Source: Hylemonella sp. UBA6679
GTDB taxonomy: Bacteria > Pseudomonadota > Gammaproteobacteria > Burkholderiales > Burkholderiaceae_C
DNA: 27,087 bases
Direction: 5' to 3'
NCBI GenBank assembly: GCA_002454975.1
Contig: DKJZ01000081.1
Coordinates: 1-27,087 of the forward strand
Below are positions 16,408-22,681 of the stretch, piece after piece. Below the pieces are notes generated by a model that was not told the DNA's origin, ran no database searches, and was given only the letters and a program-made list of their open reading frames with translations. The translations under genes and the position numbers were made by a program. Position 1 is the stretch's first letter, and every line of letters begins with the position of its first letter.

Positions 16408-16439
16408 CTGCGGTGTTGGCGCAAGAACCAACACCGCAG
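16408..16439 (-). terminator. Strong stem-loop after flp-1
   Basis: A perfect 12-base-pair stem (16408-16419 with 16428-16439) with an eight-base loop starts six bases after the flp-1 stop. No T-run follows on the minus strand, so it is more likely a 3' stabiliser or Rho-assisted terminator than a classical intrinsic terminator. It is the strongest hairpin I found in the window. Confidence 0.65.
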
Positions 16440-16445
16440 AGGTCA

Positions 16446-16643
16446 TCAGGTGCCGCAGCTCGCGGGTGTGGTCAAACAGGTTTTGATTTTCTCGAAGGCG
16501 AGGTTGAGGTTTGTGCCAACCAGGTAGACGGTGGCAATCACAGCCACAGCCACCAAGGCCGCAATCAAGCCGTACTCAATGGCGGTGACACCCTCGTCGT
16601 CGCGTAAAAATTGACGTGCTGTTTGCAAAATTTGATTCATCAT
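16446..16643 (-). CDS. flp: Flp-family type IVb pilin, first copy
   Basis: A 65-residue Flp prepilin with leader MMNQILQTARQFLRDDEG, processing site G|VTAIEY and the same hydrophobic helix as the second copy. It differs at nine positions: five in the leader (5, 7, 8, 9, 16) and four in the surface segment after the helix (44, 48, 49, 51). The C-terminal TCLTTPASCGT with two cysteines is identical. GGAG precedes the tandem ATGs. It is the promoter-proximal pilin gene of the tad cluster, with a strong hairpin right after its stop and its own upstream palindrome. Both copies look intact, so both may be made, perhaps under different conditions. Confidence 0.96.
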   Translation of the reverse strand: MMNQILQTARQFLRDDEGVTAIEYGLIAALVAVAVIATVYLVGTNLNLAFEKIKTCLTTPASCGT

Positions 16644-16760
16644 CAGGCTCCAGAAGTTTCAATGAAATGTCAGCCTTAGGCTGAGCGGTTCACAGCACGG
16701 GTGTTGTCAAACAATCCACCGCTTGCTGTGGGTTCATATGTTCTGGGCCAATCGCTTGAG

Positions 16761-16802
16761 GCACGAGCCAAACCCTCACCCTGTTTGATTTACATCACGA
16801 CA
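16761..16802 (-). promoter_or_regulatory. FNR/CRP-type palindrome and conserved block upstream of flp-1
   Basis: TTGAT-TTAC-ATCAC spans 16785-16798 and matches 9 of 10 positions of the FNR half-site consensus; it also fits CRP at 8 of 10. Its centre is about 148 bases before the flp-1 start, nearly the same distance as in the second copy. The site overlaps the last codons and stop region of the upstream GT-C-like gene. A sigma-54 promoter was considered nearby but the GG/GC spacing is wrong. The promoter itself is not identified. Confidence 0.5.
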
Positions 16803-18377
16803 AGGGGCTTGGTTTTTTTTCACATGCACGAGCACCACCGGGTCTTGGTAGATGAGGACCCACGCAGGGTTGCTGCGCACATACCTGCTCAAGGCGGTCT
16901 CAGGGCTAAGAACGGTCCAGGTGATGCCGTAGGCACACAAGGCGGACTCAATCAGCACGGGATCGGTGCTGCGCAGGGTCTGAAAATAATCTTCTAGCAA
17001 GGCGTTGCCATACACATCGGCACGCCCGTCCACAAACACGGAGATGTCTTGGTCAATCAGGGCTGCGCCGAAGTTGTAGTCATTGAACACATGGCCAGAC
17101 ACACCCATCGGATACGCTTTTTTCAAGGCTTGCAGGGCCTGGCTGATGTGCAACGGTACCGGGGGGCTGTAGCGACCTTGCGCATGCATGGCAACTGCAA
17201 CCCATGCCAAGCACCAGCCCGTCACACAACACGCCGCCCAAGAGGCTGGCCTGGCATGTTCATTGAAAAATACATCCACTTTCGAGACGCTTATCTGAGC
17301 TGGCTTGTGACCATCGGATGGACTGCTGCCCGCTTGCTGTGTGGCAGAAGTTTTGTCGCGCAAGCCATGTCCCAAAGCACCCGCCATGAGCACAGGCGCG
17401 AGCAAGCCCAACATGCTGCCCATGCGACTCGCGGTCGATGCTTGGTAAACCAAACCAGCCAGCAAGCCCCAGCGTGCAAGCGGCATGCGCAACCAACCCA
17501 AGGCCGTGAGCGCTGTGATCACCGTGCCCCACAAGATGACAGGCACCAGCCCTGCCCCACTGGGCGGGGCCCACTCTGCGATGTCTTGCAAGTGCGACAA
17601 GCCTGTGACCTGCAAGGTCAGCCCCAGGCCCTGCCAACCGTAGGGGGTGACCATGGCCGCCCCCACCGACAAGACGCAAAAAGATGTCCACGCACGCGCT
17701 TGCTTTGCAAGCAAAACACGGTCACCCCAAGCGGCCATGACAGCTTCTAAGGCAAAGCCTCCAGCCAGCAGCAAGCCCAGCGTGAAACTTCCATGCAAAT
17801 TGGCCCACACCACCATGACCAGCAAGAGCCACCTGCTGGGGCTGCGGTGTGCCTCACGCGCTTGCACCAAGCCTATCGTCCACACCAGCAGCAAAGGCCA
17901 CGACAACACATGCGGGCGCGCCAGCAGGTGCGCTGACAAGGGCGCAGCGGCCAAGGCCACCATCAGCAAGGCATAAATCGGGGGCAAACGCTGCAGCAAC
18001 CAGCGCGTCAGGCCAGCCAGTGTCAGCGTAAAAACAGCGACGGTGCAAACCATCAATGCGGTCCAGCCACCCAAGCGATGGGCTGCTGCCATCAGCCAAG
18101 CGGCCAACCATTCATGCGCAACCCAAGGCGCGCCGCTGCGGGTGTGAGAAAACACATCGGCATGCGGCACCGCGCCATGGCTTTGTATCCATGCCCCAAT
18201 CTTGAGGTGCATCAAGGTGTCGGGGTCTTGCAGCAGCTCGTGGGTGGTGCCCAGCAACAGCCACAAACCTGCCAGCAAAGCCACCAACAGCGGCCAAGAC
18301 CACTGCTGCAAACTTCTACAGGCATGAGCCAGCCAACGTAACGGCCTGCGCAATGAGCACGAGCCGTTGGCCGGCAA
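16776..18377 (-). CDS. Polytopic GT-C-like membrane protein (putative glycosyltransferase, function unknown)
   Basis: A 533-residue protein with about ten hydrophobic helices. The first periplasmic loop holds DPDTLMHLKIGAWI and a segment with HGAVPHADVFSHT and WVAHEW. An acidic motif after the first helix plus a luminal loop is the pattern of GT-C (ArnT/PMT-like) lipid-linked sugar transferases. A C-terminal periplasmic domain has GHVFNDYNFGAALID and VFVDGRADVYG. Similar proteins are often annotated only as hypothetical membrane proteins. The start is TTG at 18377, three bases after the SDR stop; GAGGG lies 8 bases upstream and no ATG is available before the first helix. Its position next to flp suggests glycosylation of pilin or a surface polymer, but that is inference. 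Confidence 0.72.
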   Translation of the reverse strand: MPANGSCSLRRPLRWLAHACRSLQQWSWPLLVALLAGLWLLLGTTHELLQDPDTLMHLKIGAWIQSHGAVPHADVFSHTRSGAPWVAHEWLAAWLMAAAHRLGGWTALMVCTVAVFTLTLAGLTRWLLQRLPPIYALLMVALAAAPLSAHLLARPHVLSWPLLLVWTIGLVQAREAHRSPSRWLLLVMVVWANLHGSFTLGLLLAGGFALEAVMAAWGDRVLLAKQARAWTSFCVLSVGAAMVTPYGWQGLGLTLQVTGLSHLQDIAEWAPPSGAGLVPVILWGTVITALTALGWLRMPLARWGLLAGLVYQASTASRMGSMLGLLAPVLMAGALGHGLRDKTSATQQAGSSPSDGHKPAQISVSKVDVFFNEHARPASWAACCVTGWCLAWVAVAMHAQGRYSPPVPLHISQALQALKKAYPMGVSGHVFNDYNFGAALIDQDISVFVDGRADVYGNALLEDYFQTLRSTDPVLIESALCAYGITWTVLSPETALSRYVRSNPAWVLIYQDPVVLVHVKKNQAPCRDVNQTG

Positions 18378-18380
18378 GAC

Positions 18381-19274
18381 TTAGGCCCTCAGTTGGGCAC
18401 GCAGTTGTGTGCCGATGTCAGGCCGCGCACCAAACGGGTCGGGCGGGTTGTGTTGGGCCACGATGGCGTTCATGCGCTCTTGCACATTGCCCAAGGCCTG
18501 CGGGTGGCTGTAGATGTAGAACTGGTCCTGCGCCATGGCATCAAACACCATCTGTGCCACTTGGGCTGCTGTGATCTTGCCTGAACCCACCGCCTTGTCG
18601 CTCATGGCTTGCCCGATCAACATGCTCTTGGTGGGTTTGTCGGCCGCCAAAGCCTGCGGACGGTTGCGGTGGCTTTGGCTGATGCCTGTGGGCACAAAGT
18701 ACGGGCACAGCACGCTGGCACTGACCTGGTCGCTCACCAGCTTGAGGTCTTGGTAGAGCGTTTCCGTCAGGGCCACCACCGCATGTTTGCTCACGTTGTA
18801 CACGCCCATGTTAGGGGGTGTGAGCAAACCGGCCATGCTCGCGGTGTTGACGATGTGGCCGCGGTAGGCGCTGTCGTGTTTGGCGGCTTCCAGCATCATG
18901 GGGGTGAACACACGCACGCCATGGATGACGCCCCACAGGTTCACACCCAAGACCCATTGCCAGTCGGCCACGGTGTTTTCCCAAAGCAAACCACCGGCTG
19001 CCACCCCTGCGTTGTTGAACACAAAGTGAGGCGCACCAAAGCGGTTTTGCACCTCCGCGGCCAAGGCCTCCATGGCCTGGGCGTTAGACACATCCACCTT
19101 GCGAGCGAGCACTTGCACGCCCAGCGCAAGCAACTCTTGCTCGGCTTTGGCCAAGGCATCAGCCTGCACATCCACCAAGACCAAGTTCATGCCTTGGTGC
19201 GCAGCAATGCGCGCGCACTCCAAGCCAAAGCCCGAGCCAGCACCCGTGAGCACCGCAGTTTTTTGAGCGTTCAT
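18381..19274 (-). CDS. Short-chain dehydrogenase/reductase (first SDR)
   Basis: A 297-residue classical SDR. The cofactor motif TGAGSGFG is at 10-17, NNAG at 87-90, and the catalytic set Ser146 (NTASMAG), Tyr159 and Lys163 (YNVSK). Asp35 near the end of the second strand (LVLVDVQ) suggests NAD preference. Such enzymes reduce or oxidise hydroxyl/keto groups; the substrate cannot be inferred. The C-terminal 50 residues are longer than in minimal SDRs. Its ATG overlaps the GST-like stop by four bases (ATGA), and the GT-C-like gene starts three bases after its stop, so all three are probably co-transcribed. Confidence 0.9.
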   Translation of the reverse strand: MNAQKTAVLTGAGSGFGLECARIAAHQGMNLVLVDVQADALAKAEQELLALGVQVLARKVDVSNAQAMEALAAEVQNRFGAPHFVFNNAGVAAGGLLWENTVADWQWVLGVNLWGVIHGVRVFTPMMLEAAKHDSAYRGHIVNTASMAGLLTPPNMGVYNVSKHAVVALTETLYQDLKLVSDQVSASVLCPYFVPTGISQSHRNRPQALAADKPTKSMLIGQAMSDKAVGSGKITAAQVAQMVFDAMAQDQFYIYSHPQALGNVQERMNAIVAQHNPPDPFGARPDIGTQLRAQLRA

Positions 19275-20206
19275 GCCTCTGCCTTTTTCAACACAAAACC
19301 TATCCGTGGGAAATGCACATGTACCAAGCCCGCGCGCGCATCGGTGCGCGCCAAGGTGTAGCGGGTGCGGGTGGCTGCCAGCAGTGTGCCGCTGGTTGGC
19401 TCTGGGCCAAAGGTTTCAGCAGTGATGGTCACTGCCGAGCCCAGGGCAATGCCGTGCTCGTCTTGAAACACCTCATCGCCCAAGGCCGCAGGCGTGCTCG
19501 CTGCGGCACGTGCAATCGCATCTTCAGAACTCATTTTTTCTGAAGTGCCGTGCCCCATCGCTGCCATGCGGTCCATCCACGCCAGCACGCCTGGGGTGGC
19601 ATCCAGAATGCCAGCCATGGCCGCGTTGCGCACCCGCGAGAACCACAAGGGGTGGTAGGCAGAAAAATCAGCCACAGTGGGTGCAGCACCCAAGAGGAAA
19701 GGCTGGTCTTCAAGCATGTTGGCCAAGCGGCGCAAATAGCTTTTGTAGGCCGCGGTGGCGTCGCCTGGGCGCAAGCGGGTCATGCCAGCGCTCATGGCGC
19801 CACGGTCGGCGGCAAAAGCCTGGGCCGCTTCGGGTGGCGCGTTGGCAAACAAAGCGGCGGCCCCCTTGGGACTCAAGTTGTAGGCCATAGCCGCCCAAAA
19901 CAGGGTGCTGTCCGCCCACTGCGCCAGGGTTCGTGCCAGGCCTTGTTGCCCCACAGGAAACAAACTGGGCGTGGGCGCGTGGTGTTCCAAGACATCACAA
20001 ATCAGCGCGGTGTCGCAGTAAATGTCCGCGCCGATTTGTAAAAACGGGGTCTTGCGGTAGCCGCCTGTGAGAGCCAGCACGTCGGGCTTGGGCATGATCT
20101 GCGGGATCGAGACCGACGCCCAAGCCAGCTGCTTGTAACCCAAAATCAGCCGAATTTTTTCGCTGAAAGGCGAGGTGCTGTAGTGGTGCAGAACGAGATC
20201 AGCCAC
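19271..20206 (-). CDS. Glutathione S-transferase-like protein with C-terminal beta-rich extension
   Basis: A 311-residue protein. Residues 1-80 form a thioredoxin-like GST N-domain (LHHYSTSPFSEKIRLIL, KTPFLQIGADIYCDTALI), with Ser12 as the likely glutathione-interacting residue. Residues about 90-215 form the helical C-domain. Residues about 225-311 are an extra domain absent from standard GSTs, with DEHGIALGSAVTI and VHVHFPRIGFVL and probably beta-rich. The start is GTG at 20206, three bases after the CurA-like stop; no better start is available in frame. The role could be detoxification or isomerisation of an acyl-CoA pathway by-product, which is inferred only from the neighbours. Confidence 0.83.
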   Translation of the reverse strand: MADLVLHHYSTSPFSEKIRLILGYKQLAWASVSIPQIMPKPDVLALTGGYRKTPFLQIGADIYCDTALICDVLEHHAPTPSLFPVGQQGLARTLAQWADSTLFWAAMAYNLSPKGAAALFANAPPEAAQAFAADRGAMSAGMTRLRPGDATAAYKSYLRRLANMLEDQPFLLGAAPTVADFSAYHPLWFSRVRNAAMAGILDATPGVLAWMDRMAAMGHGTSEKMSSEDAIARAAASTPAALGDEVFQDEHGIALGSAVTITAETFGPEPTSGTLLAATRTRYTLARTDARAGLVHVHFPRIGFVLKKAEA

Positions 20207-20209
20207 AAC

Positions 20210-21226
20210 TCACACCAATTTCACAAGCTGCTTGCCGAAGTTTTTGCCTTTGAGCAGACCCAAAAACGCCTCAGGCGCCGCAGCCAGTCCTTGGGCCACC
20301 GACTCACGGGGACGCAGTTTGCCCGTGGCGACCAAGGTGCCCAGCTCGGTCAGGGCTTCAGGCCAAACCTCCATGTGCTCGCTCACAATGAAGCCCTGCA
20401 CTTTGAGGCGGTTGACCAAAATCAAAGCTGGGTTGGCCATGGGCAGAGGCGCGCCGTCGTAGCCGGCGATCATGCCGCACACCGCAATGCGCGCAAACGC
20501 GTTGGTGCGCAGCATGACGGCATCGAGCACCATGCCGCCGACGTTTTCAAAGTGACCGTCAATGCCATTGGGGCAAGCCACTTTGAGGGCTTTGGCCAAC
20601 GACAACGCGTCTTTGTGTTGCTTGTAGTCGATGCAGTCATCAAAGCCGAGTTCATTGACCACATACGCGCATTTGTCGGCGCCACCAGCAATGCCCACCA
20701 CGCGGCAGCCACGCGCCTTGGCCAAAGCGCCATAGGCACTGCCCACCGCGCCACTGGCTGCACTGACCGTGACGGTTTGGCCAGCCTTGGGCTCAATGAT
20801 TTTGCACAGACCATACCAAGCGGTGACACCGGGCATACCCACGGCACCGAGGTAATGGCTCAAGGGCACATGGGTGGTGTCGACTTTGCGCAGGGCACCG
20901 AATTGGTTGCCATCGACCACGCTGTAGTTTTGCCAGCCGCCCATGCCCACCACCTGGTCTCCCGCCTTGAACTTGGGGTGACGGCTCTCAATCACCTCAC
21001 CAACGGTACCGCCAATCATCACCTCACCCAAAGGCTGAGGCTGCGCATAGCTTTTGGACTCGTTCATGCGACCCCGCATGTAAGGGTCCAAACTCAAGAA
21101 GTGGTGACGCACCAAAACATGGCCGTCTTGCAGCTCGGGCGTGGCAACCTCAACGAGTTTGAAGTTGCTGGTGTTGGCCTCGCCTGTGGGGCGGCTCTCA
21201 AGCACGATTTGTTGGTTTGTGGGCAT
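20210..21226 (-). CDS. NADP-dependent medium-chain oxidoreductase (CurA/PTGR-like double-bond reductase)
   Basis: A 338-residue zinc-free medium-chain dehydrogenase/reductase of the CurA/leukotriene-B4 12-hydroxydehydrogenase group. The early family motif LSLDPYMRGRM is at 44-54, GVTAWYGL lies before the nucleotide fold, and the NADP-binding AASGAVGS sits near 155-162. Members reduce conjugated C=C bonds of enones. The zinc ligands of alcohol dehydrogenases are missing, as expected. The ATG follows a very good AGGAGA ribosome binding site, 27 bases after the thioesterase stop. Within the acyl-CoA cluster it may reduce an enoyl or enone intermediate; this is inference. Confidence 0.9.
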   Translation of the reverse strand: MPTNQQIVLESRPTGEANTSNFKLVEVATPELQDGHVLVRHHFLSLDPYMRGRMNESKSYAQPQPLGEVMIGGTVGEVIESRHPKFKAGDQVVGMGGWQNYSVVDGNQFGALRKVDTTHVPLSHYLGAVGMPGVTAWYGLCKIIEPKAGQTVTVSAASGAVGSAYGALAKARGCRVVGIAGGADKCAYVVNELGFDDCIDYKQHKDALSLAKALKVACPNGIDGHFENVGGMVLDAVMLRTNAFARIAVCGMIAGYDGAPLPMANPALILVNRLKVQGFIVSEHMEVWPEALTELGTLVATGKLRPRESVAQGLAAAPEAFLGLLKGKNFGKQLVKLV

Positions 21227-21253
21227 GTGTGTCTCCTGCTGTGTCCAAAAAGA

Positions 21254-21685
21254 TTAGTCGGTCGAAATATGGAGGGCTTGGCTGCTTTTGGGGCCCGTGG
21301 CCAAGCGTTTGACGTATTTGAAAGTGCCTGTGGCGTGGGCGCACGCCCTGCCCTGCGCGTCATACACCGTGGATTCGGTGAAGGCCAGGGTCGCGGTGCG
21401 GTGCATCAAACGGCCTTTGGCGGTGAGCACACCGCGTGCGGCTTGCATGAAGCTGGTTTTCATCTCGATGGTGACCACGCCCATGTCGGCTTGCACGCTG
21501 CGCGCTGCGGTGGCCATGCTCACGTCCATGAGTGTCATGGTGGCGCCACCATGGGTTACCGCAAAAGAATTGAGGTGTTCGGGCGCGGGGTTGAAGGTGA
21601 TTTCGGAGTGGCCGCCTTCAAACTTTTCCAGCTCGAACCCCAGCAGCCGTACAAACGGAATCTCCACCCCGAATTCAATCGCCAT
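21254..21685 (-). CDS. PaaI-family hot-dog thioesterase
   Basis: A 143-residue hot-dog fold thioesterase of the PaaI/YdiI group, hydrolysing acyl- or aryl-CoA. The active-site segment is NSFAVTHGGATMTLMDVSMATAA (split across 39-61), with the conserved HGG followed by an acidic residue (Asp54) at the start of the central helix. The beta strand VVTIEMKTSFMQAA follows. The length is typical. The ATG is three bases after the upstream SDR stop, so it is co-translated with that gene. In this context it may release free acids from the acyl-CoA pool; the chain type is unknown. Confidence 0.88.
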   Translation of the reverse strand: MAIEFGVEIPFVRLLGFELEKFEGGHSEITFNPAPEHLNSFAVTHGGATMTLMDVSMATAARSVQADMGVVTIEMKTSFMQAARGVLTAKGRLMHRTATLAFTESTVYDAQGRACAHATGTFKYVKRLATGPKSSQALHISTD

Positions 21686-21688
21686 GGC

Positions 21689-22480
21689 TTAGCCGCCTCG
21701 CACGCAGCTCACCCCGCCATCCACCGCCAGCCACTGGCCGGTGATGTGCTTGCCCGCCTCAGAGGCGTAGAGCACGGTCAAGCCTTTGAGGTCGTTCTCG
21801 TCACCAATGCGGCCCAGGGGGGCATGCGACTTGATGCTGTCCACGCCCCAATTCTCAAGGATGCCTTTGGTCATTTTGCTGGGGAAAAAGCCCGGGCAAA
21901 TGGCATTGACGTTGATGTTGTACTTGCCCCATTCGGCCGCCAGTGCTTTGGTGAAATTGATCACTGCGCCCTTGGAGGTGTTGTAGGCAATGGTGGTCAT
22001 CTGCGGAGGGTTGCCACCCAAGCCCGCAATAGAAGCCAGGTTGATGATGCGACCCGACTGGCGCGGGATCATGCTGTTCTTGCCAATCACTTGGCTGAGC
22101 AAAAAGTAGCCTCGCACATTGAGGTTCATCACCTTGTCCCAGGCCTCGGTGGGGTGGTCTTCAGCGGGAGCGCCCCAGCTGGCGCCAGCGTTGTTGACCA
22201 AAATGTCCACATGCCCCAAGCGCTGCAAGGTTTCATCGGCCAGACGGTGGATGTCGGCCTCTTGCGCGCAATCCGCGGCCACCCAACGCGCATCAATGCC
22301 TGCGGCTTGCAAGTCAGCCACGGCCTCTTCCAAATCTGAGGCCTTGCGTGAGCTGAGCATGAGGCGGGCACCTGCCTCGCCCAATGCGCGGGCCATTTGC
22401 AGGCCCAAGCCGCGCGAGCCGCCGGTGACCAGGGCAGTTTTGCCAGTGAGGTCAAAGAGTTGTTGGATGTTTTTGTTCAT
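21689..22480 (-). CDS. Short-chain dehydrogenase/reductase (second SDR)
   Basis: A 263-residue classical SDR with cofactor motif GGSRGLG (20-26), NNAG (96-99) and catalytic Ser150, Tyr166 and Lys170 (YNTSK). It ends with the common ITGQWLAVDGGVS. The Ser-Arg after the first glycines, and Arg45 after the second strand (SSRKAS), suggest NADP(H). It resembles gluconate-5-dehydrogenase and 3-oxoacyl-reductase type SDRs; the acyl-CoA setting favours a 3-hydroxy/3-oxoacyl substrate, but this is inference. AGGAGA precedes the ATG, 12 bases after the small membrane protein stop. Confidence 0.9.
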   Translation of the reverse strand: MNKNIQQLFDLTGKTALVTGGSRGLGLQMARALGEAGARLMLSSRKASDLEEAVADLQAAGIDARWVAADCAQEADIHRLADETLQRLGHVDILVNNAGASWGAPAEDHPTEAWDKVMNLNVRGYFLLSQVIGKNSMIPRQSGRIINLASIAGLGGNPPQMTTIAYNTSKGAVINFTKALAAEWGKYNINVNAICPGFFPSKMTKGILENWGVDSIKSHAPLGRIGDENDLKGLTVLYASEAGKHITGQWLAVDGGVSCVRGG

Positions 22481-22492
22481 GGGTGTCTCCTG

Positions 22493-22681
22493 TCAAAGGT
22501 CTTTTCTTGTGGTTCGGTAAGCAAGCAGTCCCAGGCCAATGGCCACCAACACGCCGCCCGCGACATGGATGGCCATGCCTGCTGCGCGGTCGGTCATGAA
22601 AGCTGCTAAGGGTTGGGGCAACAAGCCCGCGTACAAACACACCCAAATCCAGGTGTGCAAACGGGCATAGGGTTTGGTCAT
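22493..22681 (-). CDS. Small two-helix membrane protein, unknown function
   Basis: A 62-residue protein beginning MTKPYARLHTWIW. Two hydrophobic segments are visible (about 9-28 and 34-54), followed by a basic tail RTTRKDL, which should place the C-terminus in the cytoplasm. I do not recognise a family. The ATG overlaps the acyl-CoA dehydrogenase stop (TAATG), and AGAGGA lies 10 bases upstream, so it is probably a real translated gene co-expressed with the dehydrogenase. An upstream in-frame ATG exists inside the dehydrogenase gene but lacks support. A membrane partner or accessory role is possible but not shown. Confidence 0.65.
   Translation of the reverse strand: MTKPYARLHTWIWVCLYAGLLPQPLAAFMTDRAAGMAIHVAGGVLVAIGLGLLAYRTTRKDL

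Noticed and set aside
16741..16784. Sigma-54 promoter upstream of flp-1
   Set aside because: A GG is present on the minus strand but no GC lies at the required distance, and the second copy lacks the pattern.
20183..22339. Very long plus-strand open frame (718 codons)
   Set aside because: It is antisense to the CurA-like, thioesterase and second SDR genes, has no family features and is rich in His/Gln/Gly as expected for a shadow frame in high-GC DNA.
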